From NCBI GenBank assembly GCA_932521035.1, contig OW051496.1, forward strand, positions 6,820,001-6,884,000: a stretch of DNA of 64,000 nucleotides, given 5' to 3'. This document shows, piece after piece, positions 12,887-23,171 of the stretch. The translations under genes and the position numbers were made by a program. The notes under the pieces were generated by a model that saw nothing but the letters and a program-made list of their open reading frames with translations, was not told the DNA's origin and did not search any database. The stretch's first letter is position 1. Each line of letters starts with the position of its first letter. The DNA comes from Oscheius dolichura (lineage: Eukaryota; Nematoda; Chromadorea; Rhabditida; Rhabditidae).

Positions 12887-15757
12887 ATGGTAAACTTTGC
12901 ACACATCGAGGATGAGTGCCGGGACGTTGGGATAGAAATCGAGGAAACCAACGGCAAGAGGATGGATTTCTTTGTAAGGTGGCCCATTTCTATCCATTCT
13001 GTTGGATTATTCAGGCCCCAAATGTGCAATCCCACCCCCAGCCGTGGTGTGGCCAGCACCTGACCAGCAGCGACACGGTCACCAAGAATTTCTATAACTA
13101 TACGGACCAGGAGGGGAAGGAGAAGACCCCGATGTGTAGGATTGCTGAACTGTCCCGATATCACAAGGTTTCCTTTCCATTTTTTTTTCTTATTAAAATG
13201 GAAAATTCCAGTTCAAATATAACTACAAATTGATGGACGAGAGCGGCCCGGCCCACAAGAAACTGTTTACGGTGCAGCTCGTAATGTCCCCCTCTCACGT
13301 AGGCTTTGCCCGAGAAGATCTTTCAGATTATTCCGTTTAGGGACAGCTGACATTTGAGGGAAGCGGACTCTCGATCAAGAAGGCCCAACAGGCCGCGGCT
13401 GCCGAGGCCCTCAAGCATCTGCATATGGCCGAGCCACCGGACAGGCAGCAGAGAAGACGGAGACGTAGGCCATCTTCCTCTTCCTTTACTGTTCCCCCGT
13501 TCAGCAGATCCCCCGTTGACTCCTGTCCAAATGCTGTCCCAGGTGGCTCTACGACTTCAACTCCAAGAGCCGGTCTATCACTCTATAGTGAAGAAGCCGA
13601 CGCCTTTGATGTCCAAGAAGTGGGTCTCCCTCCTTCCGGTTATCCTCCCTTTCAGTATCCCCCCTCCGGCCGCCGTCTTCCCTTCGGTCTCTGTGCCTCC
13701 TCCTCCCCTTCCCGGCTATCCTCCTCCAGGTACCCTTCCCTTCTTTCCTTTATATCGAATATTCTAGTCTTCCCCCTTCCAAACGGGGATGTCGCCTTCC
13801 TAAATAAGGCCTTCGAAGTGGCGGTAACCCTCTACCCGGGGAAGGTTATCATCGGCGTTGGGCCCAACTACCTCCTGGCCAGGGATGCCGCCGCAGGGGA
13901 GGTGAGCGTCCCCTTCTTATTTACCTTCTCCTCCTCCAGGCACTCCGCTTCCTTTCCCCGGCTGTCCAGGCCTTGGACGCGAAGATAGAACATGAACAAC
14001 GGAAGGTTATAACCCCTGTGCCGGACTCCCCAAGTGCAGATAACGGGGAAGATTCGCTCGACGGGGAGTCGTCTCCGACACAGCCTAAACATAGACAGAA
14101 ATCGGTCATCAGCTATGTTCACGAGTGTGCCCTCCAGCTGAAGATGAACGTCCAGTTTGAGGTGGGTCACGGCTATTTTGGGAAAGAAGGAAGAGTCTAG
14201 GTGTTGTTGGAGGAAGGCCCGCCTCACGACAGGAACTACGTAGTACAGTGCTCTCTTTTGAACGCGAATCACGAGGTACAGTCCTTTAATCTTGTATTTA
14301 CTCTTATTTCTAAAGATCGTGATTCAAAATACGGGAGAAGGCCGGAAGAAGAAGGATGCCACCCAGGTGGCCTGTGTGAATGTCCTGAGCACGCTCCGCA
14401 ACCTGGAGTGCGCCCCTCAGATATTCATAGCCAACAGCCTGAAGAAGCTGACGAGGAGGAACAGTCTGGCGAAGGACGGCAAGAAAAAGATGATAGTCAA
14501 GGATATGAAGATGGACCCTTCCTACGGGCACCAGATCAATCCCGTCTCCCGGCTCATCCAGGTCCGTCCTCCCGCCCATCCTCCAGTCATTTTGTAGGTC
14601 GTACAAACCAGAGGAGAACCTGAGCCTCAGTTCACTCTAGTCGGGGAGCACGGCCAGAGCCGGTACAAAGAATTCGTCATGGAGGTGGCCTGTGGGGAGA
14701 GGTTCTGCACCGGGCTGGGGCCGAACAAGCGGCTGGCCAAGCGAGCCGCCGCCGAGGCGATGCTAGCCGAAATTGGCTACGTGAAACCCCTTCCGGCCCC
14801 GGGAAAAAGCCTCCTCAAGAAGAAAAATGACCCGATGATGAATATTGGAGTGTTCGATATGAATGATATGACGGCCGCCCTGGAGGGCGAGATCAAGTCG
14901 CCAGACAGTGCCACCCCACCGGAGGTAGGATCCCAAGACTCGGGAGGAGTCAACTGGTAGGCCCTTATTTCCTAGAGTTAAGTAGATGGATACTGTAGGG
15001 AACTGAGTGTGGATGCCTCGTCTCCACCGGATGATTCTCTCGAGAGCAGCGGGGATAATTCCCCCACCGAGGTAGGAGTGTCCCCCTCGCCGGGAGCCAA
15101 GCGACGGGTGACCTTCAACACCCAAGTGAAGGCTTGTCCTCCTCCAGGTTGGTTCCCTTTCTCGGTTAATAAAAATAATATTTTAAAGAGGATGCCAACT
15201 ATCCGAAGCCGGAACTGGCCCCCCTGAAGGCCGACGTCGTGGTCGAAGGCAAATTGAAGAGACTGCGGAAGGCCAAGGAGGGAAAGCGCGCGCTCTCCAC
15301 CTCCCAGACCGACGAAATTGTCGAATCCGCCAAGATTTTCCTCAACAACCTGACTAACAACATGTACGAAGGTATTTATCCACTCATTTTCATAAAACGG
15401 CTCCTATTTTTCAGGACAGCAATATATTTCCCGGATCCGTTTGGAAGAATACTCGGAAAGGTACAAATTCAGTGTCCAGTTCACAAATTTCCCCAAGGTA
15501 GACCCTCTCGTTTAACATTTGAAAGAGATAATTTAGTCCCCAGATGGAAATGATCAGACCTACTTTGCGCTGGTCTCCCTCGGATTGGAGAAGCCTCTCG
15601 TCTGCCACGGAAGTGGATTGACAGTGGACTTGGCCGCTGATAACGCCGCCTACAATGCCATCGTCAATCTATCCAGGCTCAATGACTCCTCCGTGAGTTT
15701 ATTATTTCCCTTATGAAAGAATCTATGATATTCCAGGCCAGCCCAGTTCCTCAATAG
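12887..15757 (+). CDS. stau: Staufen double-stranded RNA-binding protein
   Basis: mRNA localisation and translation factor that binds double-stranded RNA in the cytoplasm. Fifteen exons chain in phase and give about 761 residues from the ATG at 12887. Five dsRBDs appear in the canonical order. Domain 1 has KTPMCRIAELSRY and GPAHKKLFTVQL (about 66-145). Domain 2 starts PLTPVQMLSQVALRL and is split by a proline-rich loop, as in Staufen RBD2 (about 146-275). Domain 3 has EEGPPHDRNYVVQC (about 318-395). Domain 4 has INPVSRLIQ and GPNKRLAKRAAAEAML (about 438-510). Domain 5 has SVQFTNFPK and PLVCHGSGL (about 677-755). RRVTFN lies between domains 4 and 5. The first supported exon starts at 12857 after the acceptor ATCATTTAG and is open in frame upstream of the chosen Met, so earlier exons are possible. 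Introns are mostly 36-60 nt. The identity is secure; only the N-terminus is not. Confidence 0.95.
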
Positions 15758-16267
15758 CCAACATCCCCATCATCCGTTCCTGTACATACCGCCAAATCCA
15801 TAAAATATCCTAAAAAAACCAGTATATCCTGTGATCCACCCTTGCTCCGTGCCTCCTCCATAACTGCGTTCCTTTTTCTAAGCCGGTAGCTCACTCTAAC
15901 ATTCAATCCTTTGTTGTATGCCTAGCATTTGTGCCTATACTTCTTTACGTCATTCAGGTGATATTAGCCAGTTTTATCTACCAAATGGGAGCTTTATATA
16001 TACTTCGTTACTTCAGGGTTAGATTTGCTCTTTATGATATGTGTGCTAATAGTTTTTCTTTTCGGAGTATCTCTGGCTTTACTTCAATCTTCGCTAATAC
16101 TTTTTTCTATTCAATAAAGTGATCTTTGTGACCATAAGTAGTGCAAAAAAGGTTTTATTACCGATTTATATTTGTAAAAATCCATAAGATCGACGTTTTT
16201 GCGATACCTGGCAAAGGTCATTTGTGCTTTCACAAGATTCTGCCAATAGAACAATATTTTCCATATA

Positions 16268-16273
16268 TTTATT
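16268..16273 (-). terminator. Polyadenylation signal AATAAA of the calponin-repeat gene
   Basis: AATAAA on the minus strand lies a few bases after the TAA stop at 16279, in AT-rich sequence. This supports 16279 as the real 3' end of that gene. The 3' UTR would be very short. Confidence 0.6.
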
Positions 16274-16278
16274 CACTT

Positions 16279-18064
16279 TTATTCTTCGTCATCACTTTCT
16301 GCAGTCTCTGCTTCCTGACGACTCTTTTCTTCTTCCAATCGTTTTCTAATTACCTAAAAACGGGGTTCTATTTGATCACAGGCAATCATTGAATTTATAA
16401 ACACGTTCTTTTTCTTCACATATAATGTGCTTTATCTTATAATTTTCAGTTCCACTTGATGTCCAAATTTGTAGGAGCGACAGCACGCGTTGTGAAAGGA
16501 GCAACTCGATTACAAACACGTGCAGCTCTAACTTTGACCCCAGAAGCGGTGGAAAGAGTGAGATCTCTATTGCAACAGCAGAAAGACGCGAAAGCGCTAA
16601 AGATTGGTGTGAGACAAAAGGGTTGTAATGGCCTCACATACACTTTGGATTATGCAACGGATAAAGCAAAATTTGACGAAGAGGTAGTACAAGATGGAGG
16701 CTAGTTTATGTTATCTTCTTTATATTATTCATTCCTTTCAGTGCGGATATGGATAGACACCAAAGCACAGCTCAGTTTACTTGGCACAGAAATGGACTAC
16801 ATGACAAATAAATTGAGCAGCGAGTTCGTCTTTCGGAATCCGAATATCAAAGGAACGTGCGGCTGTGGTGAATCTTTCTCCCTCTAGGTGACTTACTTAG
16901 GAATGTAACTGCACGGGTTATAGTTTGATTCTTTAGGATTACTGTACTAGGATTACTAGTTAGTGCAACTGGTTTTCATGAAATGTATATAAATTGTTAT
17001 AGCCAGCCTCGTTTTTGACTCACCTTAGGATCAAGAGCGCGATCATTCATGAGCTTGTCGTAATACGACATTGAGACAACATCTCTTGGTTTATTGAAGC
17101 CACCCGTTTGGGATTGTGACTGCAAGGTTAGCTGCCCTCCAATCCATGCCATGTATCTATTCCTTTCCAATTGGGAGAGATCTTCTGTTCCCTGTACATT
17201 TGTTGTTGCTTGTCGTGCAAAGTATCCTTGGAAGCACTGAAAATATTTTCCGTCTTTTATGGCATTTCCCTTGGATCTATACTGACCGGCGCTCTTGGGT
17301 CTTGTGCAGCCGAAGTCAATCTTGGATCATTCAGTTTTGGAATAGCTGCACGGCTACTGATCTGTTCCTCTTTTGTGAATCTTCTTCCACCTACTGATTC
17401 CGTTATAGCATCTCGGCGTTTTCCTTTACGAAAACATGAACAAAGGAGGCTTTGGCTCACCAATATCGGAATTCTTCGCGTTTTTATTCGGCTTATCCCA
17501 CTTTTTCAGGATCGTTATTGTCATTCTGTCATTAACTATTTTGTTGATCACAACCTTTTCATCCCCCTCCTGAATATAGTGTGAAGAAGGATAGGGGAGT
17601 AACATACCGTATCAGTCACCCGTGTCACTTGTTCTCTAAAATTGCCAAACGGTGACTGTCCTGCTTGGGAAGCTACCTTTTTATGAAAGGGAAGGCCGGT
17701 GATCTAAAAGCCTTGTTTATTGATCTATGCGGAACAGACCTGAGGAACTACTCCATCGTTACTCTCAGATAGCTGCTTCGACGACGACACCTTCAGCACT
17801 GAAGTATAACAAAGATTTTTTGAAATTTATTTTCCCCAATACCTGCATTTCTGTTGGTGCCAAAGGAAGCGCTGCCCTTCTGACTGGCGTATTTATTGGA
17901 CCCACACTCCCATGGAATCACACTGGGCAAGATTATCTTTCTCCTGTGCTTTTCTTCTTGCTCTTTTGCATATTCCTGAATTAGAGCTGGCTAGTTATTA
18001 GAGGAAAAGGCAATTATTTATCATACAGCTAGAAATCATATGTGCTTACCGTCTTGTCCTCCAT
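16279..18064 (-). CDS. Calponin-repeat protein (UNC-87/calponin-like)
   Basis: Probable actin-binding cytoskeletal protein of 278 residues. Eight exons chain exactly: 18050-18064, 17843-17975, 17740-17798, 17608-17703, 17461-17569, 17287-17423, 17024-17236 and 16279-16353 (837 nt). The clearest calponin-type repeat is [20 protein letters not shown] second, weaker one is [16 protein letters not shown], and [15 protein letters not shown] may be a third. I see no calponin-homology domain, which matches UNC-87-like repeat proteins rather than true calponins. The C-terminus is a charged helix ending ESDDEE. The last intron (16354-17023) contains the whole ISCA1 gene on the opposite strand. The start at 18064 is the only Met in the first exon. 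The exon structure is firm; the family assignment rests mostly on one strong repeat. Confidence 0.72.
16459..16887 (+). CDS. ISCA1: Iron-sulfur cluster assembly protein ISCA1 (A-type carrier)
   Basis: Mitochondrial A-type Fe-S carrier that acts in [4Fe-4S] cluster assembly. Two exons, 16459-16699 and 16742-16887, give 128 residues, the usual length. The protein aligns nearly end to end with human ISCA1: [37 protein letters not shown] and [20 protein letters not shown]. The three cluster-ligand cysteines (CNG and CGC) are present. The basic N-terminus ([16 protein letters not shown]) suits a mitochondrial presequence. The 42-nt intron has a GC donor (16700-16701) and an AG acceptor; the GC site is the only one that restores [19 protein letters not shown] lies 9 bases before the start, a candidate trans-splice or leader acceptor. 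The gene sits antisense inside the last intron of the calponin-repeat gene. Confidence 0.97.
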
Positions 18065-18656
18065 TGAAGACAGTTTGAGGGATTTGGGGAGACGCAGAGA
18101 GCAACTGTCGGAAGTCGAGGGCCTGGACAAACAGTCGGAGTGATGGCGAACCGGCCTCTCTGAAGTACGAAAGGGGGATAACAAGTATAACAGGCAGTTC
18201 GAAAAGTGTCGAGTGTCATAAGGATTATGGAATGACGAATAGATGGGAGGAAAAGGGGGATATATACAACTGAACCAGTTATTTTCATGTAGACCCTCTT
18301 TCTCCATGAATGAATCATCTAATAACTACTCATATGCCACTTTCTTCATCGACTTCAATGAACGAAGAGTTCATTTTACCCCCTTCTTTCTCTTTCCATG
18401 AAAGAGTTCCCATCGAATGGTATAAAGGCTGTTCAAAAAGAAGGGCTCTGTTGACTGGCTCAAATTTTACCCTACGGGAGCGCGGGCATCACTGAATTTC
18501 CCTGAATTCTAGATTTTTGGCCTAAAAAGAGGCGCGTACGCTCGAGCCATTGTATATATTTGAATCGCTTGCTATATTACAGTTGTTTGCTTATATATTT
18601 ATTTGGAATTCTATTTATTGTCAATATACAACATTTGCAGAAAACAACTCCTGCTA
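18065..18656. promoter_or_regulatory. Divergent spacer between the calponin-repeat gene and ZNF277
   Basis: This stretch separates two genes transcribed away from each other and probably holds both promoters. No exon is supported. The part next to the calponin-repeat gene is purine-rich on the plus strand, so pyrimidine-rich in that gene's sense direction. It ends with the acceptor ACATTTGCAG at 18631-18640, just before the ZNF277 start. Confidence 0.5.
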
Positions 18657-20831
18657 ATGCAAACTCTACAAAACGGTGCTGGCGATGCTGTCATCCAGGC
18701 GAAGATGGATGGATTAGCACTCGAGGACAAGAAGCAGTTGGGAAAAAAATTAACGAAGAAGCCTCCCCCTAAGGTTAGCATTATTCTTGATTTCTATAAG
18801 TTACACATTTAGATTGAAAAGCAACAAAAGGTGGTTATTAATCGACATCCCATGAATAGTAGACAGAGCAGCGAAAATGAGAAGAAAATTTATTCACGCC
18901 AGAACTCCGAAGTGAAACCGGCTATTAAAAATGGTTCCTTTATCATGCTTTCTATATATTTCCGTTTATAGTTGGTAATCATAGGCTTTCCTCTCAAAGC
19001 AGCCGTACCATCTCTCAAACAAGTGAAATCAGTGAATTCAGTGTCGGTGATTTGGAAGAAGCGTTTTCTGAGAGTGATGAAGAAAGGGAACCGGAGAAGC
19101 CGTGTTTAGCGATGCCCCATCCCAGAGCACGGTTGGCGGTTTTTTGTAGCATGGCTTATGATGCATTTGTTTTAGAACACTTTCTGGGCAATGGCTGGAA
19201 ACGGGCTATTCTCCGAAATGGGGAGGTCCATCAATGTGTGTTAGTTGCTTGGAATTCTTTGATCTTCCTGATCAAATTTTGGCATTTAAAAAACATTTAC
19301 TTAACGAGCATAAAATTGTTATCAGTGAGCTTGAAGCTATTGTGGATCCGAAGAGATATGTCGGTTATTGGCGTTGTCGGTTTAATAAGGAAAGTGTTGA
19401 CAAAATCTTTTCTCGTGTTGAAGTCGCTGAGGGTGACCCCCTCTACGGTACTATACTGAGTCATTCTCAGATTACTATTTTCTTTTAGGACAGCTGAGCT
19501 ATTATTATCATATTGCTCCATCCGTTGATGAAGACGCCACTCTTCGTCGGAATCTTGCTCTACGTCGTCTCGAAGAAGTTCTGGCTTGTCAGCAACGAGA
19601 GCGAGATGATAAGGACTATAGACAGCAGTGTATCTTTTGCAAACACATAGCTCGAGGAAACAGGTTTACTGCTTGGAAATACATTCTATAATAATTTGTA
19701 TCTTTTAGGAGTAATATGATTCGTCATCTCGTGATGGGCCATCATTTGAACTTAGGAAAACCAGATAATCTTGTTTTTGTTCGCGAATATATTGAAGAGC
19801 TGAGAGGTATCCTTGATGTTAGTATTTTTCGATAACAAATCTATGTATCGCTTGTAGAGAAATGGATGTATCAAGTGTGAACAAGTGTTTAAAGACAAAA
19901 CGGAACTGATGGAACATATGAAAAAGCGAAACCATAAGGAGGTGAATCCCAAGAATCATTACTACGACAAGTTCTATCTCATTAATTATTTGGAAGTCGG
20001 AAAAAGATGGTTTGACGTCCTTGCTTTAGACTTTGAGGATACTTCAACGGCCTTCCAAGATTCTGAGGATGAAGAGGAGGAGTTGGCCGAGTTGTTTATT
20101 GAGATGTTCTCGTTGTTTTTAGGTACGCTTGGAATGAATGGGAAAAAGATAATATTCTTGATGATACACGTGCTGTTTGTATCATGTGTGATGTTACGAA
20201 CGAATCTCTTGAAGGTCTTATGGAACACATTATGGTAATACTTTTTGTTGCTAAAAATTATCCCTCTAAATTACTTTTAGGACTCGCACGGCTTGGATTT
20301 CATTGGCAAGCTTAAAGAAATGGGGTTGGACACTTATCAACGGATGAAATTGCTGAATTACATAAGAAAGCAGAATTCCAACGGAAATTGCTGGGTTTGC
20401 CAAAAGGAAGTATCTAATCCTGGCGAGCATACTCATTCTTCCCATGATGGAAAATCCAATTGCACTGTAATTTTTAGAATATTATGCATTCAAACAACTT
20501 CAGGATCTCCCTAAACCTGAGATCTGGGATAAGGAGGAAAATTTGGTTCCTATGTTTGGAAATGACAATCTATTGTGGCTCTTGGAATCCTACATGACGG
20601 AAGACGAATCAATTGTCGAAAAAAATACGCCAGATAAAAAGATTGCCAAGCTTATTAACGAAAGCAAAAAAAGCTTCATTGACGGTGTACGTTGATTTAT
20701 TCCAATTTTTTTAAATATTCGAGTTGTTAGGCTTTACCTTTGCATACATTTACCATTGCGTTTAGGTCATCGCTGAGGATCTTCCCGAACTTCATGAGAT
20801 CAGCAATTCACAGCTGGACTCTTTGATGTAG
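18657..20831 (+). CDS. ZNF277: Zinc finger protein ZNF277 homolog
   Basis: C2H2-type zinc finger protein of 578 residues from eleven exons: 18657-18773, 18813-18933, 18972-19131, 19176-19447, 19489-19663, 19709-19817, 19858-20093, 20123-20234, 20281-20466, 20504-20686 and 20766-20831. It matches human ZNF277 through its length: KHLLNEHKIVI, KRYVGYWRCRF, CIFCKHIARGNRSNMIRH, a finger starting CIKCEQVFKDK, EVNPKNHYYDKFYLINYLE, AVCIMC and KLLNYIRKQN. A Ser-rich N-terminal extension of roughly 170 residues precedes the first finger and has no human equivalent that I recognise. ZNF277 proteins are linked to chromatin and ribosomal-protein partners; the C. elegans relative is ZTF-7. One junction, 20094-20122, needs an unusually short 29-nt intron to keep the homologous frame. 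The next gene starts 237 bp downstream on the same strand, compatible with an operon. Confidence 0.93.
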
Positions 20832-21068
20832 TGAATCGCCATATCATAAATTATACCTACTTTTTCGAAACATTGTTAGTACTTTATGAATTTTTTATAC
20901 TATTTTTGTCTTATTGTGGCATATTAAGTTTACACACAAAGGTTATAGATATTTCTTATACAGGTTGGCCGACGATCATTTTTTTTCACCCCAATAATAT
21001 TCAAGCCTAGTATTCGGGCGATTAGCTAATTATCCGTTGACAGTTTGTTGTCAGAACTTGTAGAGAAA
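20832..21068 (+). other. Short AT-rich spacer between ZNF277 and the decarboxylase gene
   Basis: 237 bp between two same-strand genes, about the size of C. elegans intercistronic regions. An AATAAT-like signal lies near 20993. TTGTAG ends 5 bases before the downstream ATG, with a TTGTCAG a few bases further up; either could accept a spliced leader. No exon is visible. Confidence 0.5.
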
Positions 21069-23171
21069 ATGTTTCGAATTATGATTAGTCTCATTTTTCA
21101 TTTGCTTATCTGCGTAGAGCAGTGTTTCCTTTCTGTGATGTGGGAAGTTAGCAACCTCATTGTGCTAACGGCAGTTGCCTTCATTATGGCTGTCGTCGTT
21201 TTCATCACCAAAACAATCAATGTGAAGTTGAAAGTGATATTGCATTGTTTGGAGCAAGAGGTGAACGCCCGTGACTTGTTGACAACAAAAATGCACAAAA
21301 CCGAGAGAATTGAGAGAGGCAACGCGGAAAACAAGATACAGAAGACGAGGAAACTCAAGGCGACGGAGGAGATACGGAGGGAGACTCCACCGGAAAAAGA
21401 TATCCACCTGTACGAGGATCAGCTGCTGCCCATCTTGAAGCAACTGGCGCCATTTCTTGATGATTTTGCCCGTCACCCGGAACAGTACAACGTGTGCCCT
21501 AGTCAGTGTCTATTTTTAAAATAGATACAAAGTTTTGCAGCGGTAGTGCCTGGCTTCCTCTACAACGCGTTGCCTAGCCATGCCCCGGAGCGGGCTGGCT
21601 CCTTCAAAGCAGTCTGTCGTGACTTCATGACCATGGTCTACCCCGGCTATACCCACTGGCAACATCCGAATTTCGTGGCCTATTTCCCCTGTGGACGATG
21701 TACGGCAGACACGATGGCCGAGTTGCTCATCTCGGTGCTGGGTGTTCCGACGGTGGATTGGTCCTCGTGTCCGTCGCTGTCCGAGCTGGAAGTGGCCATG
21801 GTCAACTGGGTCGGGAGGGCGTTCGGCCTGCCGGAGGAGTTGCTCTTCCACGGAAACACGGAGACCAGCAAAGGAGGCGGCATCATGCCGGTTAGACAAA
21901 TAGCAATATATGGCCTACGGAGAGATTTCAGGAATCGGCCTCGGAGGCCATCTTCCTTGCCGTAACAGCTGCCAGGACAAGTAAAATCAACGAGATAATG
22001 CGACAGGGGAGGGAGATCGCCGGCGAGGAGCACTTCCACTCAGCCCCGCTGGCCAAGAAGCGGCTGGAGAGACACCATGAAATAGCCGGGAAGCTGGTCG
22101 TCTACGCGAGCACGGAGGCCCACAGCAGCATCGAGAAGGGTTGCCGCCTGGCCATGGTTGAACTCCACCAGCTGAGAGGCGATCCGTTGAAGGACTACGC
22201 GGTGACGGAGGAGATCCTGGAGAAGGCTATCCAGGAGGACCTGGCACGAGGACTTATTCCCTGTATGCTCCACGTGATACTCGGCAGCACCTCCTCCGTG
22301 GTATACGACGATCTGGCCCGGATTGCTCCGGTGGCCAAGCGGCACGGGATGTGGGTATGTGGAGGACACCCTTCAAAGGGAGAGGTTGGCATTTTCAGGT
22401 TCATGTGGACAGCGCCTTTGCCGGGTCGACTTGGATCCAGCCGGAGAACCGTGGCCACCAGGCGGGGATAGACTACGTCGACTCGATCGACATCAACCTC
22501 CACAAGATTCTGCTCCACTCGAATCCGTGTAGCTTCCTCTGGACGAGGGACTTGGACACTCTTCGAGAGGCATTCGGCCACTTTAAGGAGGACAACAAGA
22601 AGAACATGGGAGACGACGTGACGGAGCTGTTCATCCACGACTCGAGGCGGCACAGGGCCCTCAAGGCCTGGTTCGTCTTCCGTTCCATGGGCACCGACGG
22701 CCTCAAGGAGTTCATCGGCCGCGTGACGAAGCTGGCCGCCTACTTGAGGGATCAGATGAAGAGCCACCCCAATGTCAGGATGTTCGGGGAGCTCAAACCG
22801 CCGGGGTTCTTCTCCTTCCAGTACTATGTGAGCCGTTTCGATATGAGGGATAAGGAAGAGTTCAGGAGCCGGGGATGGAGCAGGAAGAGGTGGCCGAGCA
22901 CTCGGAGCGGCTGACGAGGTTCATGAACGAGACGGGCCGGATATGGATCACCTACTCGACAGTGCACAACCACGGCATCATCCGTGTCTCCGTCGGCTAT
23001 GAGAAGGTCTGCAAGCAGGACATGGACAACCTCTGGGCCCTGATGAAGGACTGCATCGACACCTACCGCCAGAGGAGAACGGACCCGACGCTGATCCGAT
23101 TCCCCCCGGCCGGCCCGAAGCGCGCCCTCCTCTCGCCCTACAGACAGCTGTCTACTACCGCGACCGGCTAG
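21069..23171 (+). CDS. Aromatic-L-amino-acid-decarboxylase-family enzyme with N-terminal membrane anchor
   Basis: Pyridoxal-phosphate group II decarboxylase (AADC/TDC/HDC family), 646 residues, from exons 21069-21501, 21541-21890, 21932-22354, 22399-22827 and 22866-23171. The catalytic core begins around residue 125 and includes PGYTHWQHPNFVAYFP, the substrate-binding HWQHP segment. It continues with ELEVAMVNWVGRAFGLPEE, GGIMPESASEAIF, HVDSAFAG, and the PLP lysine in INLHKILLHSN (Lys438). KAWFVFRSMG and GIIRVSVGYEKV also match the family. The first ~50 residues are very hydrophobic (FRIMISLIFHLLICVEQCF, then IVLTAVAFIMAVVVFI) and look like one or two membrane segments, followed by a basic, charged linker. 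These are in the same exon as the start of the core, so the anchor is not a chimera made by guessing splice sites. The amine substrate cannot be read from sequence; the closest nematode groups would be TDC-1 and HDL-type proteins. Confidence 0.92.

Noticed and set aside
12725-12997. A 90-codon minus-strand open frame overlapping the first Staufen exon
   Set aside because: It looks protein-like but has no splice partner or family match, and the plus strand here has a good acceptor, donor and 41-nt intron in phase with Staufen.
21069-23171. Sphingosine-1-phosphate lyase, suggested by the membrane anchor
   Set aside because: The core motifs (THWQHPNF, ELEVAMVNWVG, DINLHK, KAWFVFR) belong to the aromatic-amino-acid decarboxylase branch, not to the lyase.
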